A stretch of DNA of 64,000 nt from JACCZX01 sp963824935 (GTDB lineage: Bacteria > Pseudomonadota > Gammaproteobacteria > Burkholderiales > Burkholderiaceae_F). The notes beneath the pieces are model-generated. The model was given only the letters and a program-made list of their open reading frames with translations. It was not told the origin of the DNA and did no database searches. Below, one piece after another: positions 35,801 through 43,942 of this stretch. How positions within the stretch are numbered: position 1 is the first letter of the stretch; each line of letters starts with the position of its first letter. The DNA lies in contig CAWGRF010000014.1 in assembly GCA_963824935.1 (NCBI GenBank), positions 1-64,000 on the forward strand, read 5' to 3'. The position numbers were made by a program, and so were the translations under genes.

Positions 35801-35986
35801 ATTTGACTCCGATCAGATCAGCAAGGCGCATAATTGCTGCCTTGCACAAGGACATAATCGGGTCAAAAAGGAGGGAAATAAAATCGTAATTTCAGATGCT
35901 TACGATCAGAAACCACGATTAGGCTTGAGTTCTTGTTGCGGCGGCGCACCATCGCCGCCATATAAGCTTAGTCAATAGGAGCACTT

Positions 35987-36907
35987 ATGGAGCTGTACCA
36001 GCTGCGGACCTTTGCGGCGATTGCAGAAGAAGGCCATTTGACGCGAGCGGCCGAGCGCCTTCATCTAAGCCAGCCCGCGGTCAGCGGCCATGTGAAGGCA
36101 CTTGAAGCCGAGCTCGGCGTGCGGCTATTCGAGCGCGCTCCGACCGGAATGGAGCTAACCGAGGCCGGGCGCGAATTGCTCGAGGGCACGCTTCGAGTGT
36201 TGGCGGCAGCCGATGAAGTAAAGCAGACGGCACAAGACATGCAAGGCGACATCGCCGGAATCGTGCGCGTGGGCACGGTGGCAGACCCGGAGTCGAATCG
36301 TCTCGGCGACTTGATGACGCGCACACTCGAGACACATCCGCGCTTGAAGCTCGAGTTGCATCACACGATGTCGGGTGCCGCACTCGCCGATGTGCACGAC
36401 GGCGAGCTCGATGCGAGTTTTTTCTTTGGCGATGCGCCGGCGTCCGAGTTTTTCGCGATTCAACTGCGGCGGCTGATCTATCGCGTGGCAGCGCCGCGTG
36501 AGTGGGCCGATCGTGTGGACGGCGCGCAATGGGACGAGATCGCGCAGCTGCCGTGGATAAGCACACCAGAGCTCAGCACGCACACGCGCCTTGTCAGCGA
36601 TTTGTTTGCGCAGCAATCGCTGCCACCGCCGAGCGCATCGGTGCAGGCCGACGATGAAAAGGTGCTCACGAACCTGGTGATCTCAGGCGTGGGGCTTGCA
36701 CTGGTACGCGACGACATCGCACGCAAGCTCGAGCGTGCGGGCGATCTGGTGGTCTGGACCCGGGCTGCCGTCGACACAGCCCTGTGGTTTGTCTGCCTCG
36801 ACAAACGCGCCGACGAACCGATCATCGCCGCGTTGCTCGACGTAGTGCGCAAGACGTGGAATCTGGACGCGGCCGCTGAAGAGACGATCGCGTCCGTCAG
36901 CGCGTAG
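35987..36907 (+). CDS. LysR-type transcriptional regulator
   Basis: The 306-residue protein opens with the LysR winged helix: MELYQLRTFAAIAEEGHLTR, then AAERLHLSQPAVSGHVKALE and LGVRLFERAPTGMELT. The effector-binding half has GIVRVGTVADPE and a conserved FFFGDAP segment. The start is supported by an AGGAG just upstream. The target genes are not obvious; the divergent DUF3563 gene is one candidate. No catabolic gene adjoins it. Confidence 0.92.
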   Translation: MELYQLRTFAAIAEEGHLTRAAERLHLSQPAVSGHVKALEAELGVRLFERAPTGMELTEAGRELLEGTLRVLAAADEVKQTAQDMQGDIAGIVRVGTVADPESNRLGDLMTRTLETHPRLKLELHHTMSGAALADVHDGELDASFFFGDAPASEFFAIQLRRLIYRVAAPREWADRVDGAQWDEIAQLPWISTPELSTHTRLVSDLFAQQSLPPPSASVQADDEKVLTNLVISGVGLALVRDDIARKLERAGDLVVWTRAAVDTALWFVCLDKRADEPIIAALLDVVRKTWNLDAAAEETIASVSA

Positions 36908-36968
36908 CGGCCGCATATCTCCGGCATCCGCAACGCCGCGAGCGCTCCGATCGACGACTGCATCTCGT

Positions 36969-37063
36969 TGTCGAATTTTCGACATTTCAGCGTTGCTTTC
37001 GAACCTGTGGGCAATCCGTGGGTGCTGCCGCCTGAAGCTTCGTTCCGTCGGACACACGTCCGA
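36969..37063 (+). promoter_or_regulatory. Leader element copy 1 (palindrome, GTGGG repeats, hairpin)
   Basis: TGTCGAA-TT-TTCGACA is a perfect palindrome at 36969-36984. After 22 bases GTGGG at 37007 and GTGGG at 37018 form a direct repeat with an 11-base period. A GAAGCTTCG block and then a hairpin TCGGAC-ACAC-GTCCGA (37048-37063) follow. The next gene starts at 37115. Three more copies lie at 37486, 42812 and 43582. Confidence 0.8.
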
Positions 37064-37114
37064 TGCTGATCCAGAACTGAAGCTTTATCACTCAACTTTC
37101 ATCAGGAGATAGTC

Positions 37115-37252
37115 ATGGAACGCAATACAAGCAAGTCCGTTTATTCGATCGTTGCCGCCGCGTTGATTGCACTCTTCGCAGCGGGTTGCGCGAGCGTGCC
37201 GTCCTTCGAACCGGCCGCCGACAACATTGAGGTCCGAGTCGGCGAAGGTTAG
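37115..37252 (+). CDS. 45-residue lipoprotein downstream of leader copy 1
   Basis: A short gene with an AGGAG ribosome-binding site eight bases before the ATG. The product opens MERNTSKSVYSIVAAALIAL, has the lipobox AAGC (Cys at residue 25) and only about 20 mature residues ending in VRVGEG. It is followed at once by a perfect terminator, so promoter or leader, gene and terminator make a complete small unit. No family is recognised. The leader shared with other short exported peptides supports its reality. Confidence 0.7.
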   Translation: MERNTSKSVYSIVAAALIALFAAGCASVPSFEPAADNIEVRVGEG

Positions 37253-37267
37253 GCCGTAACTCTCTTC

Positions 37268-37298
37268 GGTGCGGCGCGAACTTTGCGCCGCACCTTTT
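37268..37298 (+). terminator. Intrinsic terminator of the 45-residue lipoprotein gene
   Basis: GGTGCGGCGC-GAACTTT-GCGCCGCACC followed by TTTT: a perfect 10-bp stem 15 bases after the stop codon. Confidence 0.9.
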
Positions 37299-37485
37299 CG
37301 ACGCTCCCCGCAATTCCCCTTCCCCGCTTCTCCCGTTTGCACTAACTGGCCGCTGCCACGGTGCGCACGCGCGCGCCAGTAGCGCCTGAGCCATTGGCGC
37401 GTTAATCCCTCCACACGAAACGCATGGGCGTCGAGCGACCGCGTCGCCTTCACGACGGCAAGTTGCGAGACTGATTTCTGAAACC

Positions 37486-37544
37486 GTGGGCAATCCGTGG
37501 GTGCCCGCGCCCGAAGCTCCTTTCCGTGCCGGCAATAACGCCGG
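37486..37544 (+). promoter_or_regulatory. Leader element copy 2
   Basis: GTGGG at 37486 and 37497 with the same CAATCC spacer, followed by CGAAGCTCC and the hairpin CCGGC-AATAAC-GCCGG (37529-37544), 18 bases before the next ATG. The upstream TGTCGAA-type palindrome is not recognisable in this copy. Confidence 0.75.
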
Positions 37545-37562
37545 AGTTAACTGGAGCCAACG

Positions 37563-37943
37563 ATGAAATCACTTTCCCTTTCTCTTACTTTTGCTGGAAT
37601 AGCCCTAGCCGCCGCCGTGTCCACTTCGACCGCAGGTCCGATCGAACACGACGTCAGCCTAGAAGAAGCTGCACCAACCGCTACAGAGCTTACTGATCTC
37701 GAAAAAGTGTTCTGGACTTGTGACTATGTCGGCACGAAGCAAGGTGTCGACATGAACACGGCCGCGACATGCGGCGCAGCCACCGATGAACTCAAGCGGA
37801 TCAAGTTCGGCGGCGATTTCGAAAAACTAGTCGCGTGGTGGCAGCTGAACAAAGCGGCGGAGCACAAAGCGGTTGAGCGCGACAGTGCAGCGAACGCGAG
37901 CAGCGAGGATCTCAGCGAAGTCGAGTTTCCTGACTCGATTTAG
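37563..37943 (+). CDS. Small exported protein downstream of leader copy 2
   Basis: The 126-residue protein starts with a clear signal peptide (LSLSLTFAGIALAAAVSTSTA, cleavage before GPIEHD). The mature part is acidic, with a pair of cysteines (FWTCDYVGT, ATCGAAT) that may form a disulfide and a helix rich in Lys/Glu. It should be periplasmic or secreted. A GGAG precedes the ATG. No family is recognised; the shared leader links it to the other small exported products of this region. Confidence 0.75.
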   Translation: MKSLSLSLTFAGIALAAAVSTSTAGPIEHDVSLEEAAPTATELTDLEKVFWTCDYVGTKQGVDMNTAATCGAATDELKRIKFGGDFEKLVAWWQLNKAAEHKAVERDSAANASSEDLSEVEFPDSI

Positions 37944-37976
37944 ATCGATGCTGATCAAGCACGGCTGGGTCGGCCG

Positions 37977-39170
37977 CTAAAGGACAACCCAGCCGATATC
38001 TTCGAAATTCGTGTAAAAGAGTTCGCGTGAAATCGCGAACACGCCGTTCTGGTTCAGCGGCACCGGAGGCAGGTTATCGGGTTCCCAAGGACCGTCGTGA
38101 TACCCCGGTCGATCGGGATCGGTTGGGGTTCCGTGGGGATTACGAATCACAACATGCGTGATTCTGTTGCTGGAGAACATCACCCCCAAAACCGCATAGG
38201 CGTGTCTTGGCCATATGCCGGTCGCCTTCCAGACGTCGGGGTCGGTTTCTTCCATCTCTTCTTCCAGCTTAGTCCAAGCCATCACGGGCTTTGTCGTAAC
38301 GCGGGACGTTGAACCGAAACTGAGCGCGTCATCTTCCGCAAGCCGACCCTGTTGCGAAAAAATTCTGCGGCCGGCATCCGAATCAAGTAGCTCGCCCTTG
38401 ACAGCTCCACCTACCAATGCCTGACACGCGGCGGGCGGCGTACTCCCCTGATTCTTCGCATCAATCGACACATAGTTCGCGCGGCTCGGCTCGCCTTGCA
38501 GCACATTAGCTCCACCGATCTTCGCTACATAAGCTTTCTCGACCAGCGACGGCCAGTCTTCTACCGGTGAGCTCGAACGCGCGTAGCGAGCGGTGTTTCC
38601 GTTCATCATCATGCGTCCCGTCACTTCGATCTCGCCGTTGACCGGCCCGGTGTGATCATGAAATTGCCATGCGAACAAACGCGTGCCCGCCGGATCAAAG
38701 CGAGACGCATCAAGCCGCTCGGTTAAAAGCCTTGATTTCGTCCACGCGAGCGCGATCATTGCCGATATCAGGTAGCAATCTCCGACATCGCCTTGAACCG
38801 GGTCCTTGAAGGAAACGTTGTTGACGACCAAGTCGTCCGCCTCGGCAAATGTTTCGCGCGAAACGGGTTCGAGGATCGGTACAACACTCGGCAGTGCTCG
38901 CACGATCTCCTCGGTGGAGTAGCCTTCCCTGGCCCAGATTTTCTTGGTCCGATCGAGTGCCTGCGACAGGCTGACGGGGCTATCGAATGAATCAGCGATT
39001 TCCCGAAAGACCTTTAACGCGCCTGTAATCGTCTTGCGCTTTCTGCCCGAAACAAACGCGTCAAGCAGGAAGGCATCAGCGGTCTTGCCGCCGCTTCGGA
39101 TTATCGATGTGATATCGGGGACGTTAGCGAGCTGTTGAGCGATCGTATAAGGGTTCGGCAGCCACTTCAT
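37977..39170 (-). CDS. Calpain-like cysteine protease
   Basis: The 397-residue protein has the papain-fold calpain (C2) catalytic triad in the right order: Cys132 in QGDVGDCYLISAMIAL, His323 in PRHAYAVLGV and Asn344 in VVIRNPHGTP. The N-terminal 110 residues look helical and may be a regulatory part; no calcium-binding EF hand, signal peptide or membrane segment is seen. Bacterial calpain-like proteases are sporadic and their substrates mostly unknown. It is convergent with the exported protein gene and upstream of nothing obvious except the basic protein gene 12 bases away, which may share its transcript. Confidence 0.88.
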   Translation of the reverse strand: MKWLPNPYTIAQQLANVPDITSIIRSGGKTADAFLLDAFVSGRKRKTITGALKVFREIADSFDSPVSLSQALDRTKKIWAREGYSTEEIVRALPSVVPILEPVSRETFAEADDLVVNNVSFKDPVQGDVGDCYLISAMIALAWTKSRLLTERLDASRFDPAGTRLFAWQFHDHTGPVNGEIEVTGRMMMNGNTARYARSSSPVEDWPSLVEKAYVAKIGGANVLQGEPSRANYVSIDAKNQGSTPPAACQALVGGAVKGELLDSDAGRRIFSQQGRLAEDDALSFGSTSRVTTKPVMAWTKLEEEMEETDPDVWKATGIWPRHAYAVLGVMFSSNRITHVVIRNPHGTPTDPDRPGYHDGPWEPDNLPPVPLNQNGVFAISRELFYTNFEDIGWVVL

Positions 39171-39182
39171 ATTACGTCGTTA

Positions 39183-39443
39183 TTATGACGCTAGTCGTCG
39201 ATGTCTGTAGGCGGGACCGGGTTTGTCTTTGAGTTCTTGAATCGCTGACCCCAAGGCATCTCTCGCTGCGTCGACCTGCGGGAAATCCTGCGAACTGAGG
39301 CGTGCCTGATCGATTGCCTTCGCTGCTCCCTCCAATTTCTTCCGCAGCGGATCGTTTTTCCGCATGGTCGCACTCTTCTTTGCAGCTATCTTTCTGGTTT
39401 TCTTGGCTGTGGTCTTCTTGGCCGCACGCTTCTTCGTTGCCAT
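39183..39443 (-). CDS. Lysine/alanine-rich basic protein, histone H1-like N-terminus
   Basis: The 86-residue protein opens with KKRAAKKTTAKKTRKIAAKK, a repeat typical of bacterial histone H1-like nucleoid proteins, followed by a helical domain (KKLEGAAKAIDQARLSS, then AARDALGSAIQELK). An AGGAG ribosome-binding site lies seven bases before the ATG. It may bind DNA or RNA by charge. It lies immediately upstream of the calpain-like gene on the same strand. Confidence 0.75.
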   Translation of the reverse strand: MATKKRAAKKTTAKKTRKIAAKKSATMRKNDPLRKKLEGAAKAIDQARLSSQDFPQVDAARDALGSAIQELKDKPGPAYRHRRLAS

Positions 39444-39475
39444 TGCATACTCCTTATCGAATTATTGTTAGACGA

Positions 39476-42400
39476 TTACTGCGCCAAGTCTGGTTGGGCG
39501 GCATAGGCGCGGTCCCGAATATGGTCCGTTTCAGTTGACGGCGCAATGCCCAGCAGCAACGAAAGCATTTGACGCAGGCGCCGGTACACTTGCACGGCTT
39601 CGCTGTGCCGTCCGCGCCGTATTAAGGCGCGCATTAACGAACGCGCGAGATCCTCGGACGCCGGGTCCGCAGCAAGCGCTCGTTCGAGCGCCGGAATTAG
39701 CGATTCGTCGACGCTCCCGTCAAGTATTAGATCGGCAGTCAGCAACGCCTGTCGTACGCCTGTCGCAATCGCTTCGCGTCCGGCGAGTAACCACGGTGGC
39801 CCTTCTTCGTCCTGCAGATACGGTCCTTCATAAAGTTGCAACACGGCCGTAACGGTAGCGGCAGCCTCAGACATAACGACTTTGTTACCGGCAAACTTTT
39901 CGTCGCGGCGTTTGCTCGCTTCTGACAGTGCGTACCTTAACGGCTGAATATCGTCCATACCAGTTCTGGAGACAATTGCAATCGACCTTCGTTGGCAACG
40001 ATCGTGTCGTCGTCGCCCAGCAACCGCCGCAACCGCGACACGGTCATGTCCAGCGACTTGCGCGCATTTTCAGCCGCTGCTTCCGGCCATAATCGTTCAG
40101 CGATCCATGTCTTGTCGGCAGCAGCTCGCCCCAGTGCCTGACAGGTCACCAATAACTTCAGAAGTTCAAGCGGCTTGTCCTGCGCTTTGTGCGTTGGACG
40201 GTAACGCTTGCCTCCGAACATCCAAGCGAAATCCGCCAAGCGTGCGCACGCGCACTGCCCACGGCCAATGCGGCCCGGCAAAGGGCAGGGGGGTTAGTCG
40301 CTTGAGCTTTATGACGCGCCGGATGAACTCGGTTTCAATGTCATTCGAGAGTGCAGCGTTGCAGATTCGAGCTAGCGGACAGCGCGCGCGATCCAGTAGG
40401 TTGAGAAATCCGACTTGCACCGCGTTTCGCAGCCCTCGCGCAGCAGCTCGAGTTCGTTCTCTCCTTGTGCAAGAAAGCGCAGACAACATTCAACAGCAAA
40501 CCGTATTTCGTACGGCTCCACTTCCATACGACTGACGATGTAGCGGCATCGGACAGAGCGCTCATTAGCAGCCAACGCATATACGAGCTCCATCTCGAAC
40601 GCCCGCAAGTTGGCTCCGCTGAATCCGGCCGTTAAGCGCGACTCGCATCGCTTCGTCCGCCCATCGAAGGCCCTCGGATGAGTCGCCCCTGCAGTAGCAG
40701 CAACCTTGTCATCAATTTTGCATATTCGAGCACGTTGCGCCGGCGGGGCCTTGACGGTCAGTTGCTCGAGGCTGCTGACAGTTCAGCCGAGGCGCGGCAA
40801 TAGGTCCTGCGCCTTCATCCAATGGTCTGCGGAGGCAAACCCGAGTTCGAACAAAAGACGCGAAGCATTGAATTGCTTTAGCTAGCGTTCGAGCCTCATC
40901 TAAGTACGTGGCAGCCTTATCTGCGTCACCACCTTTGCCGCATGAAAGTATGCAGCGATGATTAACCATCGCCCTCGGTGTAGCACTCCGCCGTTGGCGT
41001 TATCAATCAGCGATCGTGTCGCAACGATCACGTTCTGTCCTTGCTCAGTTTTCGCAAAGACTTTGCAATGGTCGATGAACAACGTGGCGCCCTGAACTCG
41101 TTGATCGTCCGAGAGCCAGGCAGAAGACACGTCGAGAAGAAGTCGCAGTCGTGCGGTCAGCGCTTCAGGGTTGATCTCTGAAGGGTAGCGAGCGCGGACG
41201 AAGGCTGCGCACATTATTCCCATTAGAAAGGTCGTTTCGAAGCGGTCACCCGCTGCGACTTCGGTGTCACCGCCCGCGCGACGGTGGTGTTCCACCCACA
41301 TATCCAGTTGGCGCAAATCTCCACACTCAAGTTGGAACGCCGCCAAATTGCTAGCGGCGGCGAGCCGCATGCCATACACATCGCTACTGGCTTCAAATGC
41401 AAAATAAGCGCGAGTGAACCAGACGCGCGCTTGTTCTTCATCAACACGCAACAGCGCCTGACCGGTCCAAAAGCACAGCCACGCATCTTTCTGCACTTCA
41501 CTCTCGGGCAGCTTCTCGATCGAACTCATCAAGAGATCAACGTGCCCTTGCGCTGCGTAACGCTCGGCCAATCGTCGCAATACATCGATGGCGCGTGTCG
41601 TCGATCCGATGTTCACTAACAAGGCGAACGCGGCTTCGTCCTGATCGTTCTTAATGAGTACGGTCGCTGTTTGCTCGGCCAACGCTTGCGCATTTGCAGT
41701 GCCGAGACGATCGCGAACCAGTGTCTGCATGCCCTGTCGCACCAGGCCGTGTGCTTCGAACACTTCGGCTACATCGATGCCGACGTGCCGCAGTAAGCCC
41801 GTTTCGACCAGTGCATCGAGTTGCTGCGCGGGTTCGTCGCCGGCTAACGCAACGGCGATTGGCCGCGTCAGTTGCGTCACATACGCCGTTTGCAGCAGCA
41901 GTTCGCGACGCGCGGACGGCATTCGCTCGACGAGCTTGGACAGCAGATGCAAATGAATTCGCCCGACCGTTTCCACGCTCAGTGCCCTGTGCGGATCGGT
42001 TCCGCGCAACAACTCGCATGCAAGCACGAGCGCTCCGGCATGGCCACCAGTGATGGCAGCGATCGTCTCGGACTGATGGCCCTGGAGTCGTAAGCCGGCG
42101 GTCATGGCCCCGCACTCCTCGGCCGTAAAGCTCAAATCCACATCGTTTAGCAGGGCCAAGCGTCGACCCGAGATCACGTCGAAAAACTCGACTGGAGGGA
42201 CGTCCTCCGATACAAAAAGCAACTCGATCCGCGCACCCGCTACATCGACCAGCGCAGTGAGTGCCGACAGCATTGAGCCGGCGATCAGCCGGTGCATGTC
42301 ATCAAGAACGATCAGGATCGATTGATCGATTTGGGCGGCAAGCGCGCTGAAATAACGCTGTGCGAATTCTTGCTGTCGGCCGTGATCGTCCGCCGAGAAT

Positions 42401-42717
42401 TTCGGCAAGGTCTGAGCGAGTTGTAAGAGGGCGCCGATTGCTTCGGCAAAGTGCTCGTAGAAAAACGCCGGATCGTTGTCGCGATCATCGAACCGGTACC
42501 ACGCCAGAAGTCCGGCACGGAGCCGCGCGTAGCTTGCCGCCAACGTCGACTTACCGGTGCCGGACGGTGCTTGCAGCCACTTGGCGGCAGTCGGCAGTTG
42601 TGCGAGCGCATCGATTAGCCGCGGGCGCTCGATCACTCCGGCCAGCGACGGCGGGCTGGTCTTGATCGTGGCTGGATGAGGTAAGTCGCGCATCGTTCTC
42701 AGGCTAACGGCTTGCAC
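39476..42717 (-). pseudogene. MalT-like ATPase regulator with C-terminal SARP (wHTH-BTAD) module, multiply disrupted
   Basis: The first 590 codons (42717 to about 40920) are intact: Walker A in APSGTGKSTLAASYA, Walker B LIVLDDMHRLI, and a MalT/NB-ARC-like ATPase with TPR-like helices. After that the homology jumps between frames: DADKAATYLDEARTLAKAIQ, LFELGFASADHWMKAQDLL, LEYAKLMTRLLLLQGR, LRWADEAMRVALNGR, YEIRFAVECCLRFLAQG, WPWAVRVRTLGGF. A winged helix follows (LELLKLLVTCQALG, KSLDMTVSRLRRLLG), then a BTAD domain to 39476. At least seven shifts and one in-frame stop are needed. The intact protein would be about 1,070 residues, an ATP-controlled activator. It may be a pseudogene or a badly sequenced gene. 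Confidence 0.75.
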
Positions 42718-42811
42718 GCTACGGCGTGGTGTGACCGCGCGTCAAGTCGCGAGTCGCACGAATCTAGGGCGTTGGTAACTCCGCCGCCACAGTGTTGACG
42801 CGGCCGTTGCC

Positions 42812-42911
42812 TGTCGAATGTTCGACATCTTCGTCGCCGACTTTCAGAACCCGTGGGCAATCCGTGGGTGGCTTCGCCTGAAGCTTCGTTCCGTCAGCGG
42901 GCAATCCCGCT
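42812..42911 (+). promoter_or_regulatory. Leader element copy 3
   Basis: Palindrome TGTCGAA-TG-TTCGACA (42812-42827), 25 bases, GTGGG at 42853 and 42864, hairpin GCTTC-GCCT-GAAGC (42871-42884), then hairpin AGCGGG-CAAT-CCCGCT (42896-42911). It lies in the divergent gap between the disrupted regulator and the carbonic anhydrase-like gene and points to the latter. Confidence 0.8.
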
Positions 42912-42942
42912 CTGCGGACGCGATCACAGACAGGAGTTACCC

Positions 42943-43002
42943 ATGACATCGCGGCGGGTCAATCGTCGTCCTCGTCGGTTAGGAGCCAACCATGCCTCGT
43001 GA
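42943..43002 (+). CDS. Possible 19-residue Arg-rich peptide or upstream frame of the next gene
   Basis: An ATG with a good AGGAG (42932-42936) at the position where the other leader copies have their gene encodes MTSRRVNRRPRRLGANHAS. It overlaps the start of the carbonic anhydrase-like gene. It may be a regulatory leader peptide or the remnant of a small gene. Evidence is limited to the start signals. Confidence 0.3.
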   Translation: MTSRRVNRRPRRLGANHAS

Positions 43003-43570
43003 TCTTCACCCCGAATCGCTCGACGCTCTGATGGTGTGGCGCTTCGGACTGCATGTGCCTTGCGTTCATCCGCAGGCCTTCGTTCATCCGACCGCTACGT
43101 TGATCGGCGATGTGCAGATCGGGGCCGGCTGCTACATCGGTGCCGGCGCTGTGCTGCGCGGTGATCAAGGCGAGATTCGAATCGAGCGCTACGCCAACAT
43201 TCAGGACAACTGCGTGATCCACGGCAAGCCGGGTCAGGCCACGTTGGTGGCCGAACGCGGACACATCGGTCACGGCGCGGTGTTGCACGGATGCACGATC
43301 GGCACCAACGCGCTGGTCGGCATCAACAGTGTCGTGCTTGACCGCGCGATCGTGCATAGCGATGCCTGGGTCGGCGCGATGTCGCTGGTGGCCGAGGAAT
43401 TTGAAGTGCCAGCGGGCTGGCTTGCCTGCGGTGTGCCGGCGCGGTTGCTGAAGGCGCTGGCGCCGGAGCAGATTGCCCGAAAGCGCAGCTCGACTGCTCG
43501 CTATGTGCTGCTTGGCTTGCGTTGCGCAGATGAGCTGCGGCGCGTCGCTGCACGCCGGCCGTGCGCTTGA
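42992..43570 (+). CDS. Gamma-carbonic anhydrase-like hexapeptide-repeat protein
   Basis: The 192-residue protein is a left-handed beta-helix with hexapeptide repeats. Histidines for a metal site are seen in NIQDNCVIHG and ERGHIGHGAVLHGC, as in gamma-carbonic anhydrases and PaaY/CaiE relatives. The C-terminal 45 residues (after CGVPARLLKAL) are helical. An AGGAG at 42981 supports the ATG. Metal binding is likely; carbonic anhydrase activity is not assured, since PaaY-type thioesterases share the fold. Confidence 0.85.
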   Translation: MPRDLHPESLDALMVWRFGLHVPCVHPQAFVHPTATLIGDVQIGAGCYIGAGAVLRGDQGEIRIERYANIQDNCVIHGKPGQATLVAERGHIGHGAVLHGCTIGTNALVGINSVVLDRAIVHSDAWVGAMSLVAEEFEVPAGWLACGVPARLLKALAPEQIARKRSSTARYVLLGLRCADELRRVAARRPCA

Positions 43571-43581
43571 ATCGCGGCCGT

Positions 43582-43684
43582 TGTCGAATTTCCGACAGTT
43601 ACGCGCCAATAACAAACCTGTGGGGAATCCGTGGGCGGCTTCGCTCGAAGCTGAAATCGTCGGACGTCGCAATCGTGCGGCGTC
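43582..43684 (+). promoter_or_regulatory. Leader element copy 4
   Basis: Palindrome TGTCGAA-TT-TCCGACA (43582-43597, one mismatch), 22 bases, GTGGG at 43620 and 43631, hairpin GCTTC-GCTC-GAAGC, then a seven-pair hairpin GACGTCG-CAATCGTG-CGGCGTC with one G-U pair (43663-43684). It is 24 bases before the next ATG. Confidence 0.78.
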
Positions 43685-43708
43685 GACGCTAAGCTCATGG
43701 AGGCTGTC

Positions 43709-43880
43709 ATGAAATACGAGTTCAGTAGAACAGGCGCCGCTGGTGCGGCTTGCATTCGCCGTCGCAGCGCTGTCCGCCACGTTGTCCACTGGCGGTTTTA
43801 TCGACTTCCTGGCAACTGGTTATGCAATCGCCGGTGACGGCAAGCCACGCCCAGTGCTAACCGCGGAACGGAAGAGTTAG
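43709..43880 (+). CDS. Small exported peptide downstream of leader copy 4, one frameshift
   Basis: The ATG at 43709 has a GGAGG ribosome-binding site and opens MKYEFSRTGAA. In that frame the peptide ends soon at an unlikely Arg/Trp-rich tail. Removing one base near 43737 joins it to LVRLAFAVAALSATLSTGGF, a signal-like helix, and a tail with GYAIAGDGKPRPVL that ends at TAG 43878-43880. The joined product is about 56 residues. A perfect hairpin follows. The layout repeats that of the lipoprotein gene at 37115. Confidence 0.6.
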
Positions 43881-43888
43881 CGGGTCAC

Positions 43889-43916
43889 GGCGCGGCACTG
43901 CCAGCAGTGCCGCGCC
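43889..43916. terminator. Bidirectional hairpin between convergent genes
   Basis: GGCGCGGCACTG-CCAG-CAGTGCCGCGCC is a perfect 12-bp stem between the small peptide gene (plus) and the efflux lipoprotein gene (minus). T-runs are poor on both sides. Confidence 0.7.
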
Positions 43917-43942
43917 TGATCACTCTGCTAAGAGCGGAGTCG

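Noticed and set aside
37007..37025. Sigma-54 promoter in the GTGGG repeat of the leader element
   Set aside because: The GG and GC positions do not fit the -24/-12 spacing in any of the four copies.
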